Shown: one piece after another, positions 1 through 8,856 of the stretch | How the letters are laid out: each line of letters opens with the position of its first letter | Numbering within the stretch: position 1 is the stretch's first letter | NCBI RefSeq assembly: GCF_000372745.1 | Contig: NZ_KB889574.1 | Span: forward strand, 182,496-246,495 | Direction: 5' to 3' | DNA: 64,000 bases | Origin: Embleya scabrispora DSM 41855 | Lineage (GTDB): Bacteria > Actinomycetota > Actinomycetes > Streptomycetales > Streptomycetaceae | Notes under the pieces: model-generated | What the model was told of the DNA's origin: nothing | Seen by the model: only the letters and a program-made list of their open reading frames with translations | Databases searched by the model: none | Made by a program: the position numbers and the translations under genes

Positions 1-57
1 GCGCCGGCCGCCACCTCCGCCGGGCCGGACCCGGCCCGCCTGTTCCGTCCGCTGTGA
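1..57 (+). CDS. C-terminal end of an unidentified gene (partial)
   Basis: Eighteen sense codons followed by TGA at 55-57, running in from the left edge. Nearly every codon ends in G or C, as in the real genes of this window, and the next gene lies on the opposite strand, so this looks like the tail of a rightward gene. The peptide ends LFRPL and is too short to assign a function. Confidence 0.35.
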   Translation, partial: APAATSAGPDPARLFRPL

Positions 58-135
58 GGCGACCCCACGCGGGTGACGGCGGCGATCGACGAACGCGCCA
101 CCGCCGGCGTGCGATCACCCCGCCGGCATCCCGAT

Positions 136-966
136 TCAGCCGGCGGCGATCGGCTCCTGGAGTTCCGTAACCCACTGTTCCGGATCGTCCGGACACTCGA
201 GGTAGAGCTCACGGGCGTAACCCAGGGAGCGGTACCCATTGGCGTCGATCCAGCCGGCCAACGCCTGGACACCGGTCATCACATGGTCCATGGAGCCGCG
301 ATGGACGTAGGTGGCGGCGCACTCGATCTCGGGCAGGTCCACGATCGCGAAGTCGAAGTCGGCGCGGGGCTCCGTCGCGACCGTCATGCCGGCGTGGATG
401 ACGACGGTGTCGTCCTCGTCCGGCGCGGCCTCGTAGTAGGCAATCCCCGGCCCGGTCGGCGACACGCCCGCGGCCTCCAGTCGGTGACACAGTTCGTCGT
501 ACAGCGGGTCGATGATCGGCCCGATCCCCTCCGGCCCGTCGGCATCGGCGGTGGTGGTGACGGTCAACTCGGCGACCCGGACCGCGGGGATGCGCTTGAC
601 CACGATGTCGTCGGCCGACATCCGCCCCTCGGCCTCGATCGTCCGGAGCCTCGCCTCGACCTGGGCCAGCCGCAGGGCGTCCGCCGCCACGGTGGCGGCG
701 AGTTCGGTCCGTCGCAGGCGCAACATCCCTCGCAGTTCCTCGACGCTCACCCGCTCGTCCAGGATGCTCCGCACCTGGTGAAGGGTGAAGCCGAGGTCCT
801 TGAGCGCGATCACCCGGTTCAGCCGGGCGAGTTGGCCGGCCTCGTAGAAGCGATAGCCGCTGTCCGGATCGACGCGGGCGGGCCGCAACAGCCCCATCGC
901 GTCGTAATGCCGCAGCATGCGAACCGATACGCGACCGTGCCGGGCGAAGTCTCCGATGGTGAACAT
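136..966 (-). CDS. MerR-family transcriptional regulator with GyrI-like effector domain
   Basis: 276 residues. The N-terminus (MFTIGDFARHGRVSVRMLRH, about 1-70) is a MerR winged helix-turn-helix, followed by a dimerisation helix (about 75-115) and a C-terminal GyrI-like small-molecule-binding domain (about 120-272). This is the TipA/BmrR-like layout, in which ligand binding to the C-terminal half activates transcription from promoters with a long spacer. No metal-binding cysteines are seen, which argues for an organic ligand. It is separated from the leftward hydrolase gene by 277 bases, so it is probably its own transcription unit. The target genes cannot be deduced. Confidence 0.85.
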   Translation of the reverse strand: MFTIGDFARHGRVSVRMLRHYDAMGLLRPARVDPDSGYRFYEAGQLARLNRVIALKDLGFTLHQVRSILDERVSVEELRGMLRLRRTELAATVAADALRLAQVEARLRTIEAEGRMSADDIVVKRIPAVRVAELTVTTTADADGPEGIGPIIDPLYDELCHRLEAAGVSPTGPGIAYYEAAPDEDDTVVIHAGMTVATEPRADFDFAIVDLPEIECAATYVHRGSMDHVMTGVQALAGWIDANGYRSLGYARELYLECPDDPEQWVTELQEPIAAG

Positions 967-1063
967 GACGCCTCCCAGTGCAGTGCCTCACACGGTGTCA
1001 GGGTCAAGCGGGGGCGGACAATCGGGCGGGGCGGTACGGCGGGCCCGACAGGGCAGGGTGGCC

Positions 1064-1105
1064 GGGCGGGCGCGGAACGGGCGGGGCGGGCGGGCGCGGA
1101 ACGGG
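1064..1105. repeat. Direct repeat of 18 bases between two genes
   Basis: The 18-mer GGGCGGGCGCGGAACGGG occurs at 1064-1081 and again at 1088-1105, within a run of related GGGCGG-rich units from about 1023. It lies in the gap between the MerR gene and the hydrolase gene. It looks like local slippage-generated sequence; no function is evident. Confidence 0.5.
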
Positions 1106-1243
1106 TGCCGAGTCGGTGAGCCGAGCGGGCGAACGCGGAGCCGGCGCGAACCGGCCGGCCTCGTGGCGGCAACGCGCGAGAAGTCGGCTCAGGGCAGCCG
1201 GGCCGGCTACCCGCGGCCCTCAAGCACAAGGAGCCACGCAGGA

Positions 1244-2113
1244 TCAGCCAAGGTGCTGCAGGAAGAAGGCGGCCGCTTCCCTGCCGACCCGGACGCGGAC
1301 GGCCGGGTCGGCAGGTTCCGGCGCGAAGAAGTCGTCGTGGCGAACGTCGGGGCCGGCCGAGCGGCCACTCGCCGTGGGAATGTGCTCCAGGTACGGCCTG
1401 GTGTCGACCTCGTACGGGTTGACCGTGTCCGCTCCACCCCACCGGATCCCAACCGGCACCCGCACGGTTGCCAGGCTTTCCGGGGTCACGAAACCGCCGA
1501 CTCCCGGAGCCACCTGGAAGACCGCCCGCACTCGGGGATCCGAAAGCTCCGCTCCGACGCCGTCCATCGCACGCCGCGACGACTCATCGTCCGGATATTT
1601 CGTCCGCAACGCCTCCAGCACGCCGGGGAATTCGGGGATTTCAGGAAGGGGCACCGCCCCCGTCGACACGGCCCACAGGACCCGCGGATCGAGGCGAGCC
1701 CCGGCAAGCGCCACCACCGTGTAGGCGCCGAGGGAAAAGCCCGCGGCGCCGACCGGACCGAGGAGCTGCTCTCGAGCGAGCACGTCGAGGGCGAAGGAGA
1801 CATCCCGGGGCCGTTCCCACACGTGGAGGAAGCCCTCCGGCTCGTAGCCGTCGACGAAGTTGTTGCCGTGGTGGTCAAGGGCGACCACACGGAAACCCGC
1901 CTCGCACAGCGGGCGTACCAGCCATTCCATGTCGCTGCCCGAACCTCCGGTGCCATGCGAGACGACGACCAGCGGGGCGGGCGCAGCCGGCGGATGGCCC
2001 GGTTCCCACAGGTAGAGACGGACGGGCCGCGGACGAGCCGAATCCCGTAGGTCACGGCGGGACTCGTCGTACAGGACACGTATCAGCGGCTGTTCCTGCC
2101 CAGAGCTCGTCAT
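1244..2113 (-). CDS. Alpha/beta hydrolase (dienelactone hydrolase / PAF-acetylhydrolase-like)
   Basis: 289 residues. The nucleophile elbow GFSLGA (Ser127) and the oxyanion-side HGTGG (residues 53-57) are both clear, with strand VRLYLWEP ahead of them and a later acidic residue in WGGADTVNPY. The fold resembles predicted dienelactone hydrolases and platelet-activating-factor acetylhydrolase-like lipases that cleave esters. There is no signal peptide, so it is probably cytoplasmic. The ATG at 2113 is used because the strands before the HGTGG motif need it. It is transcribed alone and its substrate is unknown. Confidence 0.8.
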   Translation of the reverse strand: MTSSGQEQPLIRVLYDESRRDLRDSARPRPVRLYLWEPGHPPAAPAPLVVVSHGTGGSGSDMEWLVRPLCEAGFRVVALDHHGNNFVDGYEPEGFLHVWERPRDVSFALDVLAREQLLGPVGAAGFSLGAYTVVALAGARLDPRVLWAVSTGAVPLPEIPEFPGVLEALRTKYPDDESSRRAMDGVGAELSDPRVRAVFQVAPGVGGFVTPESLATVRVPVGIRWGGADTVNPYEVDTRPYLEHIPTASGRSAGPDVRHDDFFAPEPADPAVRVRVGREAAAFFLQHLG

Positions 2114-2540
2114 GGCGACATCGTAGGGAGACCGCCTGCCTCACGGCCTGCTTCTCCCGCAGCCCCGGTCCGGCCCGAGGATAAGGATCAAGCTCAGGGA
2201 CAACGAAGAGCGCACGGCCGGAACACCACCTCTTCACCGGTATCCGAGACGGCGGTTCGAGAGCGGTCCTCTCGTTCGTGCTCGGTGTTCATGCCTCGGA
2301 GCAGCGCACGACCCGCCCGCACCGAGCACGGCCCGTTGTGCACTCCGAGAGGCAGACGCGGCCCGGATGCCGGCGGCACACGGTTCGCCTGGACCGGAGC
2401 GGCCGGTCGCGCGTCCGCTCCGTGGCGCCGTTCCGGTCATCCGTGCCGGGACCTGGAGACCCGATCGGCCGCAACGGCGCAAGCCCGATCAGGCGCCGGT
2501 CATTCCTGGGCGGGCCAGGGACGGGTCCGGCGCGTGGCCC
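2114..2540. other. Gap without a supported gene
   Basis: 427 bases between the start of the hydrolase gene and the end of the HxlR gene. Several short open frames exist on both strands, but none has a convincing ribosome binding site, third-position GC bias or recognisable protein. It presumably holds the hydrolase promoter near 2114-2200. No strong hairpin was seen. Confidence 0.5.
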
Positions 2541-2948
2541 TCAGCCCACCGGCCCGGTCCGGTCCCATCCTTGCGCGTGGGCGTGTAGCCGCACGCTGTC
2601 GGGCTCGACCTCCGCGCCGCAGGTCCGGCACATCACCGCGACGTCGAGTTCGTGGTCGCCGTGCCGGAACACCACCGGTGGCTCCTCGGCCAGCCGGCGG
2701 TCGCCCCAGGACGCCGGCGTCTGCAGCACGGGTGCGAGGTCGCGGCCCTGGTCGGTCGGGTGGTACTCGAAGCGCGGCGGACGGTCCTGGTAGCGGCGGC
2801 GCTCCAGGATGCCGGCCGCCTCCATCGCGCGCAGCCGGGTGGTGAGGATGTCGCGCGGCGCGCCGGTGTTGCGGACGATCGCGTCGAAGCGGTGGTTGCC
2901 GAAGCTCAGCTCGCGGACGGCCAACAGCGCCCATTTCTCCCCCACCAC
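2541..2948 (-). CDS. HxlR-family winged-helix regulator, start apparently disrupted
   Basis: The readable product begins VVGEKWALLAVRELSFGNHR and matches the HxlR DNA-binding core, with the wing ERRRYQDRPPRFEYHPTDQG and a C-terminal cysteine pair MCRTCG often seen in the family. The family normally has a short leader ending in PCSVAATLA just before VGEKW. Those residues are encoded in the same frame (2949-2975), but that frame meets a stop at 3021-3023 with no ATG, GTG or TTG in between. Either a frameshift lies near 2975-3020 and joins an upstream Ala/Ser-rich frame that could begin with ATG at 3291, or the gene is broken. The GTG at 2948 is only the first available start and would remove part of helix 1. 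Confidence 0.65.
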   Translation of the reverse strand: MVGEKWALLAVRELSFGNHRFDAIVRNTGAPRDILTTRLRAMEAAGILERRRYQDRPPRFEYHPTDQGRDLAPVLQTPASWGDRRLAEEPPVVFRHGDHELDVAVMCRTCGAEVEPDSVRLHAHAQGWDRTGPVG

Positions 2949-3313
2949 GGCAAGCGTCGCCGCGACCGAACACGGTCGCCCGACGGAGCGCGGGCGGCGC
3001 GGGACGCACCGGCGCGACGATCAGGCGCCTCGGCGGAGGAGGTCTCGACCGACCCACCCGACCGGCCCTCGGCACCCTGACGTGAGGTGTCACCTTCGGG
3101 CCCGTCGTACGGCGTGCGCGACTCGCCGCTTCGCCCACCTCGCCTGCCGAGCCCGCCGCGCCGTCCACCGCCCCCGGGGCGCCGATCGCGCCGCTCGTGG
3201 CGGCCGAGGAGGCGGCTCCCGGGCGGGCCGAGGCGTTGCCGAAGGACGCACCGGAGTCGTCGGGGGACGAACCGTTCACAGAACCACTCATGACAACCAC
3301 ACCGACGGCCCCG

Positions 3314-4687
3314 TCAGCCGCCCGGCGTCCCCGCGCCCAACGTCCGCCGGGCGACCAGGGCCGCGTTCAGCCGATGCAGGTCCTCGACGCGGTTGGGGGA
3401 CAGGCCGGTGAGGCCCGTGACCCGGCGGATGCGGTAGTCGACGGTGTTCGGGTGCAGGTGCAGGGTGGCGGCGGTGGCCCGGCGGTCGCGGCCGTGGGTG
3501 AGGTACGTCTCCAGCGTGAGCAACAGCTCGGGCCTGCGGTCGAGCGGCGTGAGCAGGCCGGCCAGGCCGGCCAACGCGGCGCTGGGGCGGCTGAGTTGGT
3601 AGTCGAGCAGCACGTCGGTGAGCAGGTACAGGCCCGGCCCGCGGCCGCTGCTGCGGATCAGCCGGATCACCTCGGTGTTGCGGTCCACCGCATCCGGGAT
3701 GCCGGTCGGCTCGGTGAGCGCGGCCGCGGCGGTGATCGCGGTGTCGGCCGCGTCGGCGGCGTGCGCGATCAGGGCGCGTACCTTCGGCCAGTCGGGCGCG
3801 GCGTCCACCGGCAGCAGCGCGGTCCCGCCGCCCGGGTCGAGCGCGGTCAGCGCGGGGTGGCCGGTGAAGCCGTCCAGGGCCTGCCGGATCCGACGCAGCT
3901 TGCGCCGTGCGGCGATGGCGGCGCACGGGCCCGGGCGGGCCTCGTCCGGATGCGCGGCGAGGACGAGGGTCAGGACCAGGTAGCGGGCGGCCGGGCGCAC
4001 CCCCGTCCGGCCGGCGACCGTATCCGCCGACTCGCCTGCGAGCAGGGCCGCGAACAGCGCGTGTCGGCCGCTTTGTTCCGGTCCCTCCAGCGATCGACGG
4101 GCTTCCAGGTAGGCCGCACTGACCGCCGCGACGATGGCCCGCTGAAGCCCGAGCAGGTCGGCGAACAGGACCAGAACATCGCCGAGTTCCTCCGGCCGCG
4201 CCTGACCGGTCGTCTCGCGCCAGCACATCTCGACGCCGATCTGATACGCGGTCAGGATCGCGTCGAGCGGTACGCCCTCCTCCGCCCGCTGGGCCGCCGA
4301 CGCGCACTGCGGCGCGAGGTCCGCATCGCAGGCCGCCAGCCGACCCTCGACCACGTCGGCGAACAACCGCACCGTGTGCTGCACGATCTCGGCGATGTCC
4401 CCGCCCAGTTCCTCGGCCGGCAGCGCCGCGTACGCGGGCAACTCGGCGGGCAGCCGATCGAGCACCTCCCTGGTCAACCGGGGCGCGCCGGCCCGCAATC
4501 GGGCCGCCACCGGCCGGCCGCCGATCCGCAGCGGCCCGGGGCGCGCTCGATCGGGGTGCGATTGCGCGGCGGGCGCGGCCTGTTCCGTGGGCGCGGCGGG
4601 TGCGGCGGGTGCGGCGGGTGTATCGGGCACGTGGGGCGCCGCGCGGGTGGTGGGCGTCCGGTCACGCGGCGAGTTGGCACGTGTCAC
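3314..4687 (-). CDS. PucR/CdaR-type transcriptional regulator
   Basis: 457 residues. It has a Pro/Ala-rich disordered N-terminus (about 1-45), a helical sensor-like middle section, and a C-terminal helix-turn-helix of the PucR type (about 392-423, including HLHPNTVDYRIRRV). This is the streptomycete regulator group with an N-terminal RsbRD-like helical domain and a GGDEF-like middle. It starts 100 bases from the divergent SGNH lipase gene, so the shared intergenic region may be its operator. It is not in an operon with the damaged HxlR gene, although both point left. Confidence 0.85.
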   Translation of the reverse strand: MTRANSPRDRTPTTRAAPHVPDTPAAPAAPAAPTEQAAPAAQSHPDRARPGPLRIGGRPVAARLRAGAPRLTREVLDRLPAELPAYAALPAEELGGDIAEIVQHTVRLFADVVEGRLAACDADLAPQCASAAQRAEEGVPLDAILTAYQIGVEMCWRETTGQARPEELGDVLVLFADLLGLQRAIVAAVSAAYLEARRSLEGPEQSGRHALFAALLAGESADTVAGRTGVRPAARYLVLTLVLAAHPDEARPGPCAAIAARRKLRRIRQALDGFTGHPALTALDPGGGTALLPVDAAPDWPKVRALIAHAADAADTAITAAAALTEPTGIPDAVDRNTEVIRLIRSSGRGPGLYLLTDVLLDYQLSRPSAALAGLAGLLTPLDRRPELLLTLETYLTHGRDRRATAATLHLHPNTVDYRIRRVTGLTGLSPNRVEDLHRLNAALVARRTLGAGTPGG

Positions 4688-4786
4688 AGAGACCTCCCGG
4701 AAAGTCTGTGTTACTCACCAGTTAAGCCACTGTGTCCGAGTCTGCATGATGACGCGTGGGACATTCCACGACCGGCGGGAGTCGTC

Positions 4787-5728
4787 ATGAACTCTGCTGC
4801 ACGTACGAGGAGTCGGCTGCACGGCAGTCCCCGGAAGCCACGCCGTCGGCTGCGCGGGTTCGCCCGCGGCACCGCGGCGGCGATCGCGGCCGGCGCGCTG
4901 GCCCTGACCGGACTGGTCGCCGCGACCGCGCCGGCGGGCGCGGCGGATCGTCAGGTCTACGTCGCGCTCGGCGACTCGATGGCCTCGGGTCCGCTGATCC
5001 CGGACATCACCGGGCCGCTCGCGTGCGGCCGGTCCACCAACAATTACGCACACGTCCTCGCGACGCGCCTGAACGTCGCCGAGTTGCGGGACGTCACGTG
5101 CAGCGGCGCGGACAGCGACGACATGACGTCGCCGCAGCATCTGTCGGTGGCCGGCGTCGACATGGGCGAGGCGCCGCCGCAGTTCGACGCGCTGGGTACG
5201 CACACCACGCTGGTCACCCTGACCATCGGCGGCAACGACGTGGGCCTGGTGGGCGTGGCCCAGGGATGCGCGACGCTCAACCCGTTCGCGACCCCGTGCC
5301 GGGACAGGTGGACGGCTGGCGGGGTCGACCAAATCGCCCAGCGCGTCGACGCGTTCGCGCCCAAACTCGGTGCGGTACTGACCGGCATCCACCAGCGCGC
5401 TCCGCACGCGCGGGTCGTGGTCACCGGCTACGGTCTGTACATCAGGCCCGGCGGCTGCTGGCCGTACCAGCCGGTGCTCGCTGTCGACGCGGACTACCTC
5501 CAGGGCAGCGTGGACCGCCTCAACGCAACGATCGCCGCCCAGGCCGGCACCCACGGCGCCGACTACGTGGACGTGGCCGGCCCCAGCGCGGGCCACGACG
5601 CGTGCCAGGCTCCCGCCGCCAAGTGGGTCGAGGGCTATGTCCCCACCGACCTGGCCGCCCCCCTGCACCCCAACCGCCGCGGCGAGGCCAACTACGCCAC
5701 GATCATCGCCCCCCACATCCCCGCGTAG
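4787..5728 (+). CDS. Secreted SGNH/GDSL-family lipase or esterase
   Basis: 313 residues. The ATG at 4787 begins a basic leader (PRKPRRRLRGFARG) and a hydrophobic core ending APAGA, so export with cleavage near residue 52 is predicted. Mature-domain blocks are GDSM (Ser64), GGND (Asn150) and LHPNRRGE (His294), the SGNH set. Several cysteines (80, 105 and later) suggest disulfides, as in the Streptomyces secreted lipases. The usual Asp three residues before the catalytic His is not present (Ala291), so the triad may be a Ser-His dyad. Divergent from the PucR-type regulator. Confidence 0.85.
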   Translation: MNSAARTRSRLHGSPRKPRRRLRGFARGTAAAIAAGALALTGLVAATAPAGAADRQVYVALGDSMASGPLIPDITGPLACGRSTNNYAHVLATRLNVAELRDVTCSGADSDDMTSPQHLSVAGVDMGEAPPQFDALGTHTTLVTLTIGGNDVGLVGVAQGCATLNPFATPCRDRWTAGGVDQIAQRVDAFAPKLGAVLTGIHQRAPHARVVVTGYGLYIRPGGCWPYQPVLAVDADYLQGSVDRLNATIAAQAGTHGADYVDVAGPSAGHDACQAPAAKWVEGYVPTDLAAPLHPNRRGEANYATIIAPHIPA

Positions 5729-5798
5729 CCGACCCGGGCCGGAGCGGAGGCCGGGCCGGCGGGCCGACCGCCCCGGACCGCGACCGCCCCCGGTCGTG

Positions 5799-5835
5799 CA
5801 CAAGGCCCCTCGGGCTTCCCCGAGTGGGCCTTGTG
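5799..5835. terminator. Bidirectional terminator hairpin
   Basis: CACAAGGCCC at 5799-5808 pairs perfectly with GGGCCTTGTG at 5826-5835, and the inner CTCGGG pairs with CCCGAG around a CTTC tetraloop. It sits between the end of the lipase gene and the small leftward gene that ends at 5850. Confidence 0.8.
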
Positions 5836-5849
5836 GTGGCGCTGTTCGG

Positions 5850-6050
5850 CTACGGATGCCCCCTGAACCTCCGCCAGGCTTTGCGCACTCGCTCCAGCGA
5901 GGCGATCACTTCGGGCAGTTGGTCCAGGATGCCCTTGATGGAGAACAGGGCGATCGTGAGCACTCCGGCTGCGGCAAGGGTAAGGAGAATTATTCGGTCA
6001 CTGTTCACCCAACCGGTCGGCATGCCGAGAACACACCCCCACCGGACCAT
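5850..6050 (-). CDS. Small predicted membrane protein
   Basis: Up to 66 residues from the ATG at 6050; a GTG at 6008 would give 52 residues (VNSDRIILLTLAAAGVLTIA and on). One hydrophobic helix of about 20 residues is followed by an amphipathic basic tail (LERVRKAWRRFRGHP). GC content is lower than in the surroundings, and no strong ribosome binding site precedes either start. Its position just beyond a bidirectional hairpin supports it being a real gene. Function unknown. Confidence 0.45.
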   Translation of the reverse strand: MVRWGCVLGMPTGWVNSDRIILLTLAAAGVLTIALFSIKGILDQLPEVIASLERVRKAWRRFRGHP

Positions 6051-6232
6051 CCCTGGCGCCGAAACACCCGATCACACAGCGACCATGAGGATGACCGTTG
6101 TCAAAGGATGGCGACATCGAGTCTACGCACCCTCCGGAGCCGAACGGCGGCCACGACACCCTGCGTTTGCGCGGAGCTCGAAGGCGTCGTGAAGCGTGCC
6201 TCCGACGGCCGGCGGCCGGCGGCTTCGCGGCG

Positions 6233-8518
6233 TCAGTCGTGGCTGTGGTCTCCCGATTGGGCGAGGGAGCGTTCCACTCCCGCCTCCATCTCCTTGCGGG
6301 CCGCCTCGTCCGCGACGCCGGAGCGTTCGAAGGCCACGAGTGCCCCGCGCCACAACTCGGCCGCCTCGCGGTACGCGAAGTGGATCTCCGCGTCGAGTGC
6401 GGCGAGGCGGGCGAAGTGGGTGGCCTTCGCCGCCGTCGCGCGCGACGCCGACGCGAGGTAGTGGTGCGCCAGTGCCGCCACGTCCCGGGGACGCACGGCC
6501 TCGATCGCCTCGGCCGTGCGGGCGTGCATCCGGGCTCGGCGCAGCTGGGACAGGTCCTCGTAGAGCGTGTCGCGGACCAGCGCGTGGGTGAACCGCAGCT
6601 GGCCGGCGTCCGGCTCGACGAGCAGCCCGGTCAGCAGCGCCGATTCGACCGCGTCGAGCACCGTGTCCTCGTCGGTGCCGCCCTGTGCCAACAGCACGTC
6701 GACGTCGATGTCCCGGCCGAGCACGCAGGCCTGCTTGAGCACCTCCTGGGCGGCCTTCGGCAGACCCGCGACATGCCGCCGGATCACGTCCCGTACCCCG
6801 ACCGGGACCTCGGACACCGCTGCGTGCGCCCCCTCGGCCGCCAGTACCCGCGCCGTCTCCAGGACGTAGAACGGGTTGCCCGCCGTGCGGTCCACGATCG
6901 CTCGTACGGTGTCCTCGTCGATCGGCGCCGAGACCGCGCCGCGAACCAGATCGGCGACCGCCTCCGGGGCCAGGCCGGTGAGTTCGATGCGTTCCGGGCC
7001 GCAGCGCGCCAGGCGGGCGAGCGCGTCGGCGAGCAGGTCGCCGACCTCGTTGTGCCGGTAGGTGACCACCAGCAGCACCCGTCCGGCCGCGTCCCGGTCG
7101 GTGGCCAGGTGGCACAGCAGCGCCAACGTCTCCTCGTCCGCGCGGTGCACGTCGTCCAGGACCAACAGCCACGGCGTCTCCGCGGTGGCGCGGGCCAGAT
7201 AGCCCACCACTGCCTGATGCAGCCTCAGCTTCGCCGCGGCCTGATCACCGACCGGGACGAACGAGTCGGCGAGCAGCGGTGCCAGCACGCGCGCGGTCTC
7301 CTCGTCCGGCGGACTCACCGCCGCGAGCGTGCGCAACATCTGCGTCCACGGCCACCCGGCCGGCGCGCCGCCGGATTCCGGGCAGCGTCCCCACGCGGCC
7401 CGCCAGCCCTCGGCGGCCAGCAACTCCCGTACGTGTTCGGTCAACGCGGTCTTGCCCTCGCCCGGGTCGCCACTGACCAGCGCGACCGCGAGCCGCCCGT
7501 CGGCGCGCTTCGCCGCGCCCAGCAGAGTCGCGGTCTCCTCGGCCCGACCGATCAAGGTGGTCATGCGCGCCACGAACCCGCCTCCCGTCGCGTCGCCGGA
7601 AATCTGCTCGGAACCCTGCTCGGAAAGGTGGTCGGACGTGTGGTCCGACATGTGCTCGGCGGAGATCGAGGGAGGGGCCTGAGCTGCGGCGCCCGGCGCC
7701 TCCCGAAGCGCCGGCGCGGCGGCCCCCGCCGCGCTCGACACCGCCGTCGGTGCGTCCAACTCCGCGGCGTGCGCCAGGATATCCGCCTCCAGGCGCTGCA
7801 ACCGCGCGCCCGGCTCGACCCCCAACTCCTCACGCAACGCGGTCCGTACCCGGCGCAGTACGGCCAACGCGTCCCCCTGGCGCGCGCATCGGTACATCGC
7901 CAGTGCGAGCAGTCGCCAGCTCTCCTCGCGCAGCGGGTGCGCGGCCGCGTGCGCCTCCAGGCCCGGCACGATTCCGGACGCCTGCCCGATGGCGAGGCCG
8001 GCCTCGGCCCGCCGCTCGACCGCGACCAGGCGCAACTCCTCCAGTCGGGCCGCTTCCGGCCGAGCCCACGGTTCGTCGGCGAACTGCGCGTATGCCGGCC
8101 CGCGCCACAGGTCCAGCGCCGCGGTCAACTCACGCAGCGCCTCCTCGGCCGCGCCGGCCGCCAGCAGGCCGCCGGCCCGGTGTACCAGTGCCTCGAAGCG
8201 CCACGCGTCGACCTCGTCCGTGCCGACCCGGAAGGCGTAACCCGGTGGCGCGGTCACCAGCACGGTCGAGGGTGTGCGCGGCGCGCGGTCGGGTTCGAGC
8301 GCCCGGCGCAGGTGCGACACGAAGGTCTGTACGGAGCCGAGCGCGCGGTGCGGCGACTCGCCGTGCCACAGGTCCTCGATCAACCGGTCGACCGGTACGA
8401 CGTGCCCCCGCGCCAGGACGAGCCGAGCGAGAACGGCCCGATGGCGCGGGCCGCGCAGGTCGGCCGGTCGCTCACCGTCCCACGCCTCGAGCGCTCCCAG
8501 AACACGAAACGTCAGCAT
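6233..8518 (-). CDS. SARP-type transcriptional activator with AAA ATPase domain
   Basis: 761 residues. An OmpR-like winged helix (about 5-95) and a bacterial transcriptional activation domain (about 100-250) form the SARP unit. A linker with SDH and SEQ repeats leads to a P-loop ATPase: Walker A GDPGEGKT at 350-357 and Walker B LLVLDD at 451-456. This is the AfsR-like arrangement that usually controls secondary metabolism. The protein stops about 60 residues after the ATPase lid-like region with no long TPR tail, so it is shorter than the typical thousand-residue members. No biosynthetic genes are visible nearby, so its targets are probably elsewhere. Confidence 0.85.
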   Translation of the reverse strand: MLTFRVLGALEAWDGERPADLRGPRHRAVLARLVLARGHVVPVDRLIEDLWHGESPHRALGSVQTFVSHLRRALEPDRAPRTPSTVLVTAPPGYAFRVGTDEVDAWRFEALVHRAGGLLAAGAAEEALRELTAALDLWRGPAYAQFADEPWARPEAARLEELRLVAVERRAEAGLAIGQASGIVPGLEAHAAAHPLREESWRLLALAMYRCARQGDALAVLRRVRTALREELGVEPGARLQRLEADILAHAAELDAPTAVSSAAGAAAPALREAPGAAAQAPPSISAEHMSDHTSDHLSEQGSEQISGDATGGGFVARMTTLIGRAEETATLLGAAKRADGRLAVALVSGDPGEGKTALTEHVRELLAAEGWRAAWGRCPESGGAPAGWPWTQMLRTLAAVSPPDEETARVLAPLLADSFVPVGDQAAAKLRLHQAVVGYLARATAETPWLLVLDDVHRADEETLALLCHLATDRDAAGRVLLVVTYRHNEVGDLLADALARLARCGPERIELTGLAPEAVADLVRGAVSAPIDEDTVRAIVDRTAGNPFYVLETARVLAAEGAHAAVSEVPVGVRDVIRRHVAGLPKAAQEVLKQACVLGRDIDVDVLLAQGGTDEDTVLDAVESALLTGLLVEPDAGQLRFTHALVRDTLYEDLSQLRRARMHARTAEAIEAVRPRDVAALAHHYLASASRATAAKATHFARLAALDAEIHFAYREAAELWRGALVAFERSGVADEAARKEMEAGVERSLAQSGDHSHD

Positions 8519-8856
8519 GGATAAGAGACCTTACTGATGCGTCACGAGCGACCGAGCGGCGGCCGGGGCTGAAGTCGTCCGCCCGTTGTCCCACGTCGTG
8601 TTCAACGCTCACTCGACGCCCGATGAACACCCTTGCCGTCGTCCTGCCGTCGTCCTACCGCTCACTCGCCATCCACCCGACAACGGCCCCTCCGGCGCCG
8701 ATTCGCCGAACGCGAGCCGGGCGGGCGACGCCGGCCGGCACGAACGCGGCGCCGGCCGGACACACATCACCCACCGACACCGCGCCCTGTCATCCGGGAC
8801 CGGACGGTCGACGACCGTCGGTCCCGGGACCCGGATCGGGGCCCGGGTCCCGAGCC
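8519..8856. other. Gap, promoter region of the SARP gene
   Basis: 338 bases between the start of the SARP gene and the end of the HAAS protein gene. No open frame has convincing coding character. The first 60 bases presumably contain the leftward SARP promoter. Confidence 0.5.

Noticed and set aside
3060..3110. Short dyad GTGA-CACC-TCAC as an HxlR operator
   Set aside because: The half-sites are only four bases, and it may lie inside the frameshifted coding region.
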